Of a DNA stretch of 64,000 nt, positions 1 to 9,522 are shown in pieces. Source of the stretch: an uncultured Eubacteriales bacterium (GTDB taxonomy: Bacteria > Bacillota > Clostridia > Christensenellales > Aristaeellaceae); the NCBI GenBank assembly GCA_900315585.1, contig OMZP01000009.1, positions 35,125 through 99,124 on the forward strand, read 5' to 3'. Made by a program: the position numbers and the translations under genes. The notes beneath the pieces are model-generated. The model worked only from the letters and a program-made list of their open reading frames with translations. It was not told where the DNA came from and did no database searches. Position 1 is the stretch's first letter, and every line of letters begins with the position of its first letter.

Positions 1-1630
<1,630 letters not shown>

Positions 1631-1655
1631 ACGACAGGAAGGACGAAAGGAAAGG

Positions 1656-3869
1656 GTGGTTTCTGTGAAGCACGTTGAGAAACAAAACCTGCGGAGGGCG
1701 AAGGGCTTCCTCCTCATCCTCATGCTGCTGGTGCTGTGCCTTTGTTATACCGGGTGTGATTATGAGGATTTATTTCCAACGCATGAACACAATTTTGAGT
1801 TCTTGATGTATCAATACGGCGTAGCCGTTTATGAAGACGGAGTCATCACCGATGTCAAGCGCGTTCCCTGCGGACAAAAGCGAATCAAATATGAAGAATA
1901 CAGATGCAGCATATGCGGCAAGCCTCTGTACAAGCCTGCCGGGGGCGGTGGTGAACAGAATTGCGATACTGTTGGACGGTATAAGGTAACGACGGAGCCG
2001 ACCTGCACAAAGGCGGGCGTACAGACTGCGACATGCTCATACTGCGGGAAGGTATACACCAAAACCGTCTCCGCCCTCGGCCACGACTACAAGAATGTTG
2101 ACGCGAAGGACCCCACCTGCACCGAGCCGGGCAACACCGCGGGCAAGAAGTGCAGGCGCTGCGGGCATATGCACTCCGGCGAGGAGCTCCCTGCGCTGGG
2201 GCACATTTGGAGCGAGCCGACCTATTCCTGGAGCGCCGACCTTTCGGCCTGTACCGCCTCGCGCGTATGCGCCCGCGGCCATGTGGAGACGGAGACGGCG
2301 AAAGCCGCGGTTGAGACGACGGGCAACACCTGCACCGGCGGCGTTACCACATATAGCGTGACCTTTACGAACCCCGCCTTCGTGGCCCAGAGCGATACCG
2401 TGGCGTTTGACGGCGTCGGCCACAGGGAGGTGATCATCCCCAGCGTGGCCGCCACCTGTAAAAAGACCGGGCTGTCGGAGGGAAAGATTTGCTTGGTGTG
2501 CTGGGAGATCCTCGTGGAGCAGAAGGAGACGGATAAAGACCCGAACAACCATGAGGGGCCGTTCGTGCTCGGACTCAACGCCGACGTGCCTTCCACCTGC
2601 ACCACTCCCGGCTATCACACCGAGGGCATTTGCAAGGCGTGCGGCGTGGAGGTCAAGACCGAGCTGCCCCTGGACTCGGACAACCACGGGAAAGTTGTTG
2701 TGCTCCCCGCCGTGCCCGCCACCTGCGTGAGTACCGGCCTGACGGAGGGGATGAAGTGCGCAGGTTGCGGGAAGATCCTCGTGGAGCAGAAGGAGACGGA
2801 TAAAGACCCGAACAACCACGAGGGGCCGATTGATGTCACGTCCAACGCCGACGTGCCCTCCACCTGTACCACTCCCGGTTATCACACCAAGGGCATTTGC
2901 AAGGCGTGCGGCGTGGAGGTCAAAACCGAGCTGCCCCTGGACCCGGACAACCACGGGAAAGTTGTTGTGCTCCCCGCCGTGCCCGCCACCTGCGTGAGTA
3001 CCGGCCTGACGGAGGGGACGAAGTGCGCCGCTTGCGGGAAGGTGCTCTCAGGGCTTACAGAGACGCCCGTCGACCCGGACAACCATGACTGGGACGAAGC
3101 AAGCTATAATTGGCAGGACAACGGCTTCTGCACTGCTGTCCGCAAATGCAAGCTCGAAGGCACACATGTGCAGAAAATTACTTTGCCCATCAATGTCTTG
3201 TCGAACAGTGCCACCTGCGAGCAAGCCGGGACGGTCACTTATGCCGCGGACTTCGGCGAGCCGTTTGCGCCGCAGTTCAAGACATCGGATGCGCCCGCGC
3301 TGGGGCACACCGGCGGCACGGCGACCTGCACGGAACAGGCGGTATGCACGCGCTGCAACCAGCCCTACGGCGAAGCGCTGGGGCACGACTGGGGCGAATG
3401 GATGCAGACAAAGGCTCCCAACTGCACGGAGCCCGGCGCGGAGCAACGCACCTGCCAGCGCGAGGGCTGCGGTGCGACCGAGACCAGGGAGATCCCGGCG
3501 GTCTCAGGCGCGCACGTGGCCGCCGATCCGGTTCAGGAAAACGCGGTCGCGGGCACCTGTCAGGCGGAGGGCAGCTACGATTCCGTCACCTATTGCGCGA
3601 AGTGCGGGACGGAGCTCAGCCGCGAGACGTTCTATACCGGGAAGGACGCGAGCAACCACGCCGGAGGAACGTACATCAAGTACGTGGACAAGCCTGTCGG
3701 GGTGGGCAAGGTTGCCTATTATACCTTCTGCTCCGGCTGTAACGCAAAGATCGGCGAGGGGACGGCAGACGCCGGCGAAGCTCCGGACGACCCCGATGCT
3801 TGGTATAAAGAGGACGATAACGACGGCGGCGAGGGCGGTGGATCCGATGGAATTAGCGGAGAAGGATAA
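1656..3869 (+). CDS. Cys-rich repeat lipoprotein, surface-exposed, function unknown
   Basis: A 737-residue protein starting at GTG 1656 (an in-frame GTG at 1665 is equally plausible; AAAGG-type sites lie before both). A hydrophobic segment (about residues 18-34) ends in YTGC, which could be a lipobox, although Tyr at -3 is atypical. The rest is a chain of short units of the form TC-x-x-x-G followed by C-x-x-CG, with recurring ALGH and PTCTEPG phrases, and a Gly-rich tail. Two units of 89 residues (267 bp, 2507-2773 and 2774-3040) are nearly identical, indicating recent tandem duplication. Such C-x-x-C repeats suggest metal-stabilised or disulphide mini-domains outside the cell. Codon use in the first 300 bases is AT-richer than in neighbours. 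I cannot assign a function. Confidence 0.8.
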   Translation: MVSVKHVEKQNLRRAKGFLLILMLLVLCLCYTGCDYEDLFPTHEHNFEFLMYQYGVAVYEDGVITDVKRVPCGQKRIKYEEYRCSICGKPLYKPAGGGGEQNCDTVGRYKVTTEPTCTKAGVQTATCSYCGKVYTKTVSALGHDYKNVDAKDPTCTEPGNTAGKKCRRCGHMHSGEELPALGHIWSEPTYSWSADLSACTASRVCARGHVETETAKAAVETTGNTCTGGVTTYSVTFTNPAFVAQSDTVAFDGVGHREVIIPSVAATCKKTGLSEGKICLVCWEILVEQKETDKDPNNHEGPFVLGLNADVPSTCTTPGYHTEGICKACGVEVKTELPLDSDNHGKVVVLPAVPATCVSTGLTEGMKCAGCGKILVEQKETDKDPNNHEGPIDVTSNADVPSTCTTPGYHTKGICKACGVEVKTELPLDPDNHGKVVVLPAVPATCVSTGLTEGTKCAACGKVLSGLTETPVDPDNHDWDEASYNWQDNGFCTAVRKCKLEGTHVQKITLPINVLSNSATCEQAGTVTYAADFGEPFAPQFKTSDAPALGHTGGTATCTEQAVCTRCNQPYGEALGHDWGEWMQTKAPNCTEPGAEQRTCQREGCGATETREIPAVSGAHVAADPVQENAVAGTCQAEGSYDSVTYCAKCGTELSRETFYTGKDASNHAGGTYIKYVDKPVGVGKVAYYTFCSGCNAKIGEGTADAGEAPDDPDAWYKEDDNDGGEGGGSDGISGEG
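2507..3040 (+). repeat. Tandem 267-bp coding repeat (two copies)
   Basis: The block starting gatcctcgtggagcagaag at 2507 recurs at 2774, exactly 267 bp later, and the intervening sequence is nearly identical between copies. The period is 89 codons, so the frame is kept. A degraded third unit seems to precede and follow. Confidence 0.85.
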
Positions 3870-3911
3870 ACCGGTTTTCGCCCTGACAGGTTGGCGATGA
3901 CGAACAGGCCC

Positions 3912-3939
3912 GGGCAGGGCGGCGTTGCGCCGCCCGCCC
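3912..3939 (+). terminator. GC-rich hairpin after the lipoprotein gene
   Basis: Arms GGGCAGGGCGGCG and CGCCGCCCGCCC form a strong stem 40 bases past the lipoprotein stop. No T-run follows, so it is either a weak terminator or a transcript end stabiliser. Confidence 0.45.
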
Positions 3940-4012
3940 TCTGTGCCGACGCTGCATAGCATGTGATCGCTTCGGCAAGAATGAAACCCATAACGATTGA
4001 AGGAGAATTTCC

Positions 4013-4333
4013 ATGGCAGAGATCAGAAACTATACCTCCGAGGATATGAAATTTGAGAACCTGTCGAAAAACCACCTGACCCTGGTGGACTTCTGGGCAG
4101 CCTGGTGCGGCCCCTGCCGGATGCTCGCGCCCATCGTGGACGAGCTGGCGGAGGAGACCGAGGGCGTGGTGTTCGCCAAGGTGAACGTGGACGAGAACCC
4201 CGATGTGGCCATCGGCCTGGGCATCCAGTCCATCCCGACGCTGTACCTGTTCAAGGACGGTCAGGCCGTGGATCGCTCCGTCGGCCTGCAGGGCAAGGAC
4301 GCCATACGGGCGATGATCGACCGGAACCGGTAA
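4013..4333 (+). CDS. trxA: Thioredoxin
   Basis: A 106-residue single-domain thioredoxin with the WCGPC active site at residues 31-35 and the cis-proline loop (SIPTLYLF). It reduces protein disulphides in the cytosol and is recycled by thioredoxin reductase, which is not in this window. Length is typical. The ATG follows GAAGGAGAA with 6-7 nt spacing. It stands alone between the lipoprotein gene and a long inverted-repeat element that lies directly downstream. Confidence 0.95.
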   Translation: MAEIRNYTSEDMKFENLSKNHLTLVDFWAAWCGPCRMLAPIVDELAEETEGVVFAKVNVDENPDVAIGLGIQSIPTLYLFKDGQAVDRSVGLQGKDAIRAMIDRNR

Positions 4334-4337
4334 GCGC

Positions 4338-4497
4338 AAGCCTTCCCCTTTGGGGAAGGTGGCATTTGCGCAGCAAATGACGGATGAGGTCGCCTCTCCT
4401 GACGCATCGCTTCGACAGGGCACAGCGTTCGGGGAGACGACCTCATCCGTCTTGCTGCGCTTCGCTTGCAATCCACCTTCCCCTGAAGGGGAAGGCT
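4338..4497. repeat. Nested inverted-repeat element, CCTTCCCC family
   Basis: The outer arms are AAGCCTTCCCCTTTGGGG at the left and a CCCCTGAAGGGGAAGGCT block at the right; inside lie a second pair, GGATGAGGTCGCCTC and GACGACCTCATCC. The arms are themselves small palindromes. Related copies lie at 27480-27648 and 52168-52366, and half a copy at 41764-41815. Confidence 0.8.
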
Positions 4498-4513
4498 ATA
4501 CGCTCATTTTTAC

Positions 4514-4606
4514 GCACAATTTCCGATAATAACACGGCTTTGGCTGTGAAATTAACGGAAATTGTGCTATACTTTATTTGGTATGCTGTGGTGTGGTATC
4601 GCATAC
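4514..4606 (+). promoter_or_regulatory. rnj promoter region with a perfect 12-bp inverted repeat
   Basis: GCACAATTTCCG (4514-4525) is repeated in inverted form at 4556-4567 and abuts a TGC-extended -10 box TATACT (4568-4573). A second dyad, GTATGC/GCATAC (4581-4586, 4601-4606), lies in the expected 5' leader. The arrangement could be an operator or a leader hairpin controlling RNase J. Confidence 0.5.
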
Positions 4607-4685
4607 TGAATGATGAATTAATTGCCGGTGGGCTGCCACGGCGAAAAGATAGGAAACCCAATGAAGCGATAAAGGAGGCAATGGT

Positions 4686-6359
4686 TTGTCCAGAAAAAAC
4701 AAGGAAACCCGGCTTAAAATCATACCGCTGGGCGGGCTTGGCGAGATCGGCAAAAACCTGACCGTGCTGGAATATCAAAACGACATCATCGTCATCGACC
4801 TGGGGAGCATCTTTCCCCGGGAGGACATGCCCGGCGTGGACCTGGTGATTCCCGACACCAGCTATTTGGAGCACAACAAGGAAAAGATTCGGGGTTATTT
4901 CATCACCCACGGCCACGAGGACCACATCGGCGCGGTGCCCTATGTGCTGCGCAACCTGCCCGCGCCCGTCTACGGCACGAAGTTGACGCTGGCGCTGTGC
5001 GAACACAAATTGAAGGAGCACCGGCTTCAAAACGTGGCCCCGCTGAACGTGGTCACCGAGGGCGACGTGATCCGGGCGGGCTGCTTCTCCGTGGAGTTCA
5101 TCCATGTGAACCACTCCATCGCCGGCGCCTGCGCCCTGGCGATTCGCACGCCCGTGGGCACCGTCGTTCACACCGGCGACTTCAAGGTGGACTACACGCC
5201 CCTGGACGGCGCGCCCATCGACCTGGGCCGACTGGCCGAGCTTGGGCAGGCGGGCGTGCTGGCGCTGCTGTGCGACTCCACCAACGCCGAGCGCCCGGGC
5301 TACACCATGTCTGAAAAGAAGGTGGCCGCCACCTTCAACGACCAGTTCCAGAAGGCCACGGGCCGGGTCATCATCGCCATGTTCGCCAGCAACGTGCACC
5401 GCATCCAGGCGGTGGTGGACTCCTGCGTCCGCTTCCACCGGAAGGTGTGCCTGATGGGCCGCAGCATGGTGAACGTGTCCAAGGTGGCCATGCAGCTGGG
5501 CTATTTAAAGATCCCGGAGGGGACCCTCATTACTGCCGAGGAGATCGACCGCTATCCCGACGAGCAGATCGCCGTGGTCACCACCGGCAGCCAGGGCGAG
5601 CCCATGAGCGGCCTGAGCCGCATGGCCTTCGCCGAGCACCGGAAGCTGGAGATCCGCGAGGGCGACATGGTCATCATCTCCGCCACGCCCATCCCCGGCA
5701 ACGAGAAGAGCGTGTCGAGGGTCATCAACCAGCTGATCCGCATCGGCGCGAACGTGATCTACGATTCCCTGGCGGAGGTGCACGTTTCCGGCCACGCGCG
5801 GCAGGAGGAACTGAAGCTGATGCACTCGCTGATCAAGCCGAAGTTCTTCATCCCCGTGCACGGCGAGTACCGCCACCTGTACCATCACGCCAACCTGGCC
5901 AAGAGCCTGGGCATGTCCGACGACAACGTGGTGATGGTAGAGATCGGCGACGTGATCGAGCTGGGCCCCAACAGCATCGACGTGACCGGCGTGGTGCCCA
6001 GCGGCTCGGTGCTGATCGACGGCCTGGGCATCGGCGACGTGGGCTCCGTGGTCCTCAGGGACCGCAAGCACCTGTCCGAGGACGGCCTGCTCATCGTGGT
6101 GATGGGCGTGGACCACGACCTGGGCACCGTCGTCTCCGGCCCGGACATCATCAGCCGTGGCTTCGTGTATGTGCGGGAGTCCGACGAGCTGGTGGAGGGG
6201 GCGCGGCAGGCCGCCGTGCGGGCCATCGAGGCCTTCGGCCCCATCGACTCCACCGACTGGAACCGCCTCAAGAACGACGTGCGCGAGTCCGTGCAGCGAT
6301 ACATCTTCGACGCCCTGAAGCGCAACCCGATGATCCTGCCGATTATTGTGGATATTTGA
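4686..6359 (+). CDS. rnj: Ribonuclease J
   Basis: A 557-residue metallo-beta-lactamase/beta-CASP nuclease of the RNase J family, which degrades and matures RNA by 5'-3' exonuclease and endonuclease activity in the cytosol. The zinc motif HGHEDH is at residues 75-80, later metal ligands (VNHSIAGA, HTGDFK) are present, and the C-terminal RNase J domain is complete. The start is TTG: AAGGAGG at 4672-4678 is 7 nt upstream and the nearby ATG at 4681 is out of frame. The leader contains two dyads. One RNase J gene is seen here; a second paralogue (J2) would have to lie elsewhere. Confidence 0.95.
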   Translation: MSRKNKETRLKIIPLGGLGEIGKNLTVLEYQNDIIVIDLGSIFPREDMPGVDLVIPDTSYLEHNKEKIRGYFITHGHEDHIGAVPYVLRNLPAPVYGTKLTLALCEHKLKEHRLQNVAPLNVVTEGDVIRAGCFSVEFIHVNHSIAGACALAIRTPVGTVVHTGDFKVDYTPLDGAPIDLGRLAELGQAGVLALLCDSTNAERPGYTMSEKKVAATFNDQFQKATGRVIIAMFASNVHRIQAVVDSCVRFHRKVCLMGRSMVNVSKVAMQLGYLKIPEGTLITAEEIDRYPDEQIAVVTTGSQGEPMSGLSRMAFAEHRKLEIREGDMVIISATPIPGNEKSVSRVINQLIRIGANVIYDSLAEVHVSGHARQEELKLMHSLIKPKFFIPVHGEYRHLYHHANLAKSLGMSDDNVVMVEIGDVIELGPNSIDVTGVVPSGSVLIDGLGIGDVGSVVLRDRKHLSEDGLLIVVMGVDHDLGTVVSGPDIISRGFVYVRESDELVEGARQAAVRAIEAFGPIDSTDWNRLKNDVRESVQRYIFDALKRNPMILPIIVDI

Positions 6360-6360
6360 A

Positions 6361-6486
6361 TAGGGAATGAGGAATGAGTAATTAGGAATGAGGAATGCTG
6401 GTTTGCCTGAAACCCTTGGCATAATAATTAGAAATCCGCAGGATTTCAACCGCCATTCCTCACTCCTCATTCCTAATTCCTCATTG
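6361..6486. repeat. Heptad-arm inverted-repeat element H1
   Basis: The left arm is a run of 7-bp units of the type GAGGAAT (6364-6396); the right arm (6463-6486) is its reverse complement. A small inner dyad AAATCCGCAGGATTT lies between. The element fills most of the rnj-ylbF gap. Related elements occur at 8346, 9206, 19487, 30241, 46266, 47418, 53985 and 55440. Confidence 0.8.
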
Positions 6487-6533
6487 GATGAACCGAAACC
6501 CAAATGCTTTACGTCTAAACGATGGAGGTCAGA

Positions 6534-6884
6534 ATGAATCCATACGATCAGGCCCATGCCCTGGCGCGGGCGCTGAAGGAGAGCGAGGAATACCGGGAGT
6601 TCACGCGCCTGAAGGAGACCGCCTATGACGACGGCACCAACAAGGCGCTGCTGGACGAATACAAGCGGCTGCAGTTCCGCCTGCAGGCCAAGATGGCCGC
6701 GGGGGAGAGCATGCCCCAGGAGGACATGCAGCGCCTCCAGCAGATCGGCGCGCTGCTGCAGTTCAACCCGGATGTCAGCGCCTACCTGATGGCGGAGTTC
6801 CGCTATCAGCGGCTCCTGTCCGATATCTTCAAGATCCTCGCCGACACCGCCGGCGTGGACCTGGACATGCTGACACAGAACTGA
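6534..6884 (+). CDS. YlbF/YmcA family regulatory protein
   Basis: A 116-residue helical protein matching the YlbF/YmcA (Com_YlbF) family. In Bacillus, YlbF, YmcA and YaaT form a complex that works with RNase Y in mRNA maturation and affects competence, biofilm and sporulation. Placement after RNase J fits an RNA-processing role, but the specific partner is unknown. ATG 6534 is preferred because the GGAGGT site (6524-6529) sits at correct spacing; the ATG at 6522 overlaps that site. The protein is shorter than the roughly 145-residue Bacillus forms. Confidence 0.75.
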   Translation: MNPYDQAHALARALKESEEYREFTRLKETAYDDGTNKALLDEYKRLQFRLQAKMAAGESMPQEDMQRLQQIGALLQFNPDVSAYLMAEFRYQRLLSDIFKILADTAGVDLDMLTQN

Positions 6885-6895
6885 TCGCCCCCAAA

Positions 6896-7015
6896 GGACT
6901 GTCTCGGAACACCTTGTTTGACGTAGGGGCGGCATACATGCCGCCCGCGGACGCCATGAATGGCGTCCCTACGGTTGGAATTGCGCGCTGACATCTGTTT
7001 TGAGATAATCCCTCG
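6896..7015. repeat. MITE-like element, TIR type GGCTGTCTCAAAA, copy 1 (decayed)
   Basis: The left end GGACTGTCTCGGAAC and right end GTTTTGAGATAATCC are degenerate terminal inverted repeats. The core carries GGGGCGGCATACATGCCGCC and GGACGCCATGAATGGCGTCC palindromes. Better-preserved copies lie at 16136 and 56745 in the same orientation. Confidence 0.75.
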
Positions 7016-7042
7016 GGCCATTGAGCGGACAACGGAGGATAC

Positions 7043-8344
7043 ATGGCTAAGAAACGCAAGCGCCGCGCTCCGCGGCGCAGGCCGGTCATTCAATCGGAAA
7101 AATACAGCATCAGGGCCCTGCACGAGGATCGCGAGTATGGCCTGTATTGGTATGCCTGGCTCTGGAAGCTGGTGCGGCCGCTGCTGATCTTCATTTGCAG
7201 CGTGCTGATGGTGATCGGCATGGTGTCCATCGGCTATGACCGCGTCTACGGCGCGTTCTTCGCCCCGGTGGCCCGCAACGACGCGGAGGTCGTGGACTTC
7301 CAGATCGACAGCGGCGAGACCGTCACCGAGATCGGCCAGCGGCTGGAGGACGCGAAGCTGCTGCGCAACAAGAGCGTGTTCAAATACATGATCCAGTTCC
7401 GTGGCCTCACCAATTCCCTGAGCTACGGCGTGTTCAAGCTGTCACCCAGCATGAACGTGGACCAGATCATCGAGGAACTGACCTCCGGCAGCCAGACCAA
7501 CGAGCGGGTCATCACCATCGTGCCCGGCTGGACCGTGGAGGACGTGGCGGACTACCTGGTGCAGATCGGCGCGCTGGAGACAAAGGGCGAGTTTTTGAAG
7601 CTCTGCAACAACGTGGACCTGTTCGTGGGCAGCAGCTATGCCCTCAGGGATGCCCAGAACGCGGGCACCCTGCCGGGCCGCAAGTACGCCCTGGAGGGTT
7701 ACCTGGCCCCGGACACCTACCGGGTGTTCACCTCCGCCACCGCCGAGAGCATCATCCGGACCCTGCTGAACCAGCACAACAAGGTCATCGACAGCGTGTA
7801 CTACGCCAACAACGCCGAGTACTACACCGACGAGGAGGGCTATCACGCCGTGGAGGCCTTCGACACCGGCCTCACCATGGACCAGACCGTGATCCTGGCC
7901 TCGATGATCGAGAAGGAGGCCGCCAACCGCACGGACTACGCCCGGGTCTCCGCCGTGTTCCACAACCGGCTCAGGCTGGGCATGAAGCTGGAGAGCGACC
8001 CCACCGTCACCTACCTGACGGGAGAAAACAAGCTGGCCCTCACCGAAGAGGACACCTCCCAGATCAACAACTACAACACCTACTACGTGCCCGGGCTTCC
8101 CGTGGGCCCCATCTGCAATCCGTCGGTGGCGGCGCTGGAGGCGGCCCAGCACCCGGACATGGACTTCATCAACGAGGGCTACCTCTACTTTTGCGCCACC
8201 GAGCCCGGCTCCGGCCAGCTGGCCTTCTCCGTCACCAAGGAGGAGCACGACGCCAACGTGGCCATGTACCGCCCGCTGTGGGAGGAGTACGACCGCCGAC
8301 AGGCGCTGGAGAAGGCCGCCGAGGCGCAGAAGCCGACGGAGTAA
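7043..8344 (+). CDS. mltG: Endolytic murein transglycosylase MltG
   Basis: A 433-residue membrane-anchored enzyme that cuts nascent glycan strands and is thought to set peptidoglycan chain release. A basic cytosolic tail is followed by one transmembrane helix (about 44-64), a LysM-like region, and the YceG catalytic domain with ASMIEKEA, in which Glu290 aligns with the E. coli catalytic Glu218. The YVPGLPVGPICNPS block typical of the family is intact. Length is normal for Firmicutes. The start ATG follows ACGGAGGATAC. A heptad-arm repeat follows the stop. Confidence 0.93.
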   Translation: MAKKRKRRAPRRRPVIQSEKYSIRALHEDREYGLYWYAWLWKLVRPLLIFICSVLMVIGMVSIGYDRVYGAFFAPVARNDAEVVDFQIDSGETVTEIGQRLEDAKLLRNKSVFKYMIQFRGLTNSLSYGVFKLSPSMNVDQIIEELTSGSQTNERVITIVPGWTVEDVADYLVQIGALETKGEFLKLCNNVDLFVGSSYALRDAQNAGTLPGRKYALEGYLAPDTYRVFTSATAESIIRTLLNQHNKVIDSVYYANNAEYYTDEEGYHAVEAFDTGLTMDQTVILASMIEKEAANRTDYARVSAVFHNRLRLGMKLESDPTVTYLTGENKLALTEEDTSQINNYNTYYVPGLPVGPICNPSVAALEAAQHPDMDFINEGYLYFCATEPGSGQLAFSVTKEEHDANVAMYRPLWEEYDRRQALEKAAEAQKPTE

Positions 8345-8345
8345 A

Positions 8346-8449
8346 CGAGAGTTAAGAGTTGAGAGTTCAGAGTTTAGATAAAGATGGTGTTCAAAGGCAC
8401 ATTCAATATCTAAACTCTGAACTCTGATCTCTAAACTCTTTTCTCTAGG
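8346..8449. repeat. Heptad-arm inverted-repeat element H2 (GAGTTNA units)
   Basis: Left arm of tandem GAGAGTT/AAGAGTT/CAGAGTT units, right arm the reverse complement (TATCTAAACTCTGAACTC and onward), spacer about 30 bp. Same architecture as H1 with a different 7-bp unit, so arms appear to be homogenised within an element. Confidence 0.75.
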
Positions 8450-8515
8450 TTCCATTTTTCGACAAAACCTCATATCCTTGTAGGGCAGATTCCTTTGAAA
8501 GCGGGGGAATGCCCT

Positions 8516-9208
8516 ATGTTTTTGCCCGAAATGCTGCTCTGGCTGTCGGAAAACGGCTGGCTGATGCTGTTGCACCTCAGCGCGCGCTCCTCCTTCCCAA
8601 AGCCCCTGGAGAAGGACGAGGAGGCCGCGCTCGTTGAGCGGATGTTCGCCGGGGACAGCGAGGCCGCCGCGTCGCTGATCGAGCACAACCTGCGCCTGGT
8701 GGCCCACATTGCCCGCAAGTACGCCCAGGCAGGGGTGGATCAGGACGACCTGATCTCCATCGGCTCCCTGGGGCTCATCAAGGCGGTGCAGACCTTCCGT
8801 CCGGAGGCGGGCCGCCTTACCGCCTACGCCGCCCGGTGCATCGAGAACGAGATCCTGATGCACTTCCGCGCCGAGAAGAAAAACCGGGGCGTGGTGCTGC
8901 TGGGGGAGAGCCTGGGCCAGGACAAGGACGGCGACGAGGTGTCCCTCAGCGACCTGCTGGGCACCGAACCGGATTTGGTCCCCGCCGAGGCGGAGACGGC
9001 CATCGAGGCTTCGCGGGCCATGGGCCTCATGGACAGCGTCCTCACCCGGCGGGAGCAGGAGGTGGTGCGCCTGCGCTGTGGCCTCGTGGACGGCGAGCCC
9101 TGGCCCCAGCACCGCGTCGCCAAGCGCCTCGGCATCTCCCGCAGCTACGTTTCCCGCATCGAAAAGAAGGCGCTGGAGAAGCTGCGACGGGCGATGGAAG
9201 GGGAATGA
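8516..9208 (+). CDS. sigK: RNA polymerase sporulation sigma factor sigma-K (pro-form)
   Basis: A 230-residue sigma-70 factor with region 2 (LIEHNLRLVAHIARK, DLISIGSLGLIKA, YAARCIENEILM) and a region 4 helix-turn-helix (HRVAKRLGISRSYVSRIEKK). The N-terminus carries about 20 hydrophobic residues (LLWLSENGWLMLLHL) before SFPKPL, matching the membrane-bound pro-sequence that SpoIVFB removes in the mother cell; a SpoIVFA/B pair lies at 38.6-40.2 kb. ATG 8516 is chosen because GGGGGA lies 7 nt upstream; an upstream TTG at 8495 has no such site. The frame is continuous, so no skin-type element interrupts it. The stop codon lies inside the next repeat. Confidence 0.92.
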   Translation: MFLPEMLLWLSENGWLMLLHLSARSSFPKPLEKDEEAALVERMFAGDSEAAASLIEHNLRLVAHIARKYAQAGVDQDDLISIGSLGLIKAVQTFRPEAGRLTAYAARCIENEILMHFRAEKKNRGVVLLGESLGQDKDGDEVSLSDLLGTEPDLVPAEAETAIEASRAMGLMDSVLTRREQEVVRLRCGLVDGEPWPQHRVAKRLGISRSYVSRIEKKALEKLRRAMEGE

Positions 9209-9458
9209 GGAATGGAAAATGAAGAATGAAGAATGGCCTGCGGGATAGGCAGGGGCGCCGATGCGTCTGGATCCAGGGTACAAAGGCGGACGCCGTGAAT
9301 GGCGTCCCTACGAGGGGATGGCATCCCGCAACGATCTTCGTAGGGACAGCATTCATGCTGTCTGTGAGCGAGTGGTGCAGAGGCGGGCGCAGCAACGGCG
9401 CCTCTATAGATTCCGTGGCAGCCATCATTCTCCATTTTCCCTTCTCCATTATCACCCC
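9206..9458. repeat. Composite element H3: heptad arms enclosing a GGACGCC palindrome block
   Basis: The left arm (9206-9236, units such as GAATGAG and GAAGAAT) and right arm (9428-9458) are inverted complements. Between them sits a second repeat type: GGACGCCGTGAATGGCGTCC (about 9289-9308) and GGGACAGCATTCATGCTGTC. It looks like one element inserted in another. The sigK stop TGA is part of the left arm. Confidence 0.65.
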
Positions 9459-9522
9459 TTCTTCCTTGCAATCGACGCACAAACATGTTAGAATAGTACC
9501 AACGCAGATAGGGGGTGCGGGC

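Noticed and set aside
2507..3040. Tandem repeats considered as CRISPR or minisatellite
   Set aside because: Units are coding, 267 bp long and contiguous without unique spacers.
8516..9208. Possible skin-type interruption or phase-variable sigK
   Set aside because: The reading frame is continuous from pro-sequence to region 4; no recombinase gene lies near.
7442..9283. 613-codon minus-strand frame across mltG and sigK
   Set aside because: Antisense shadow of two clear genes and a repeat element; no recognisable domain.
9226..9522. N-terminal extension of the DprA-like protein
   Set aside because: The in-frame extension runs through repeat H3; ATG 9523 has an AGGGGGTG site and starts the conserved part.
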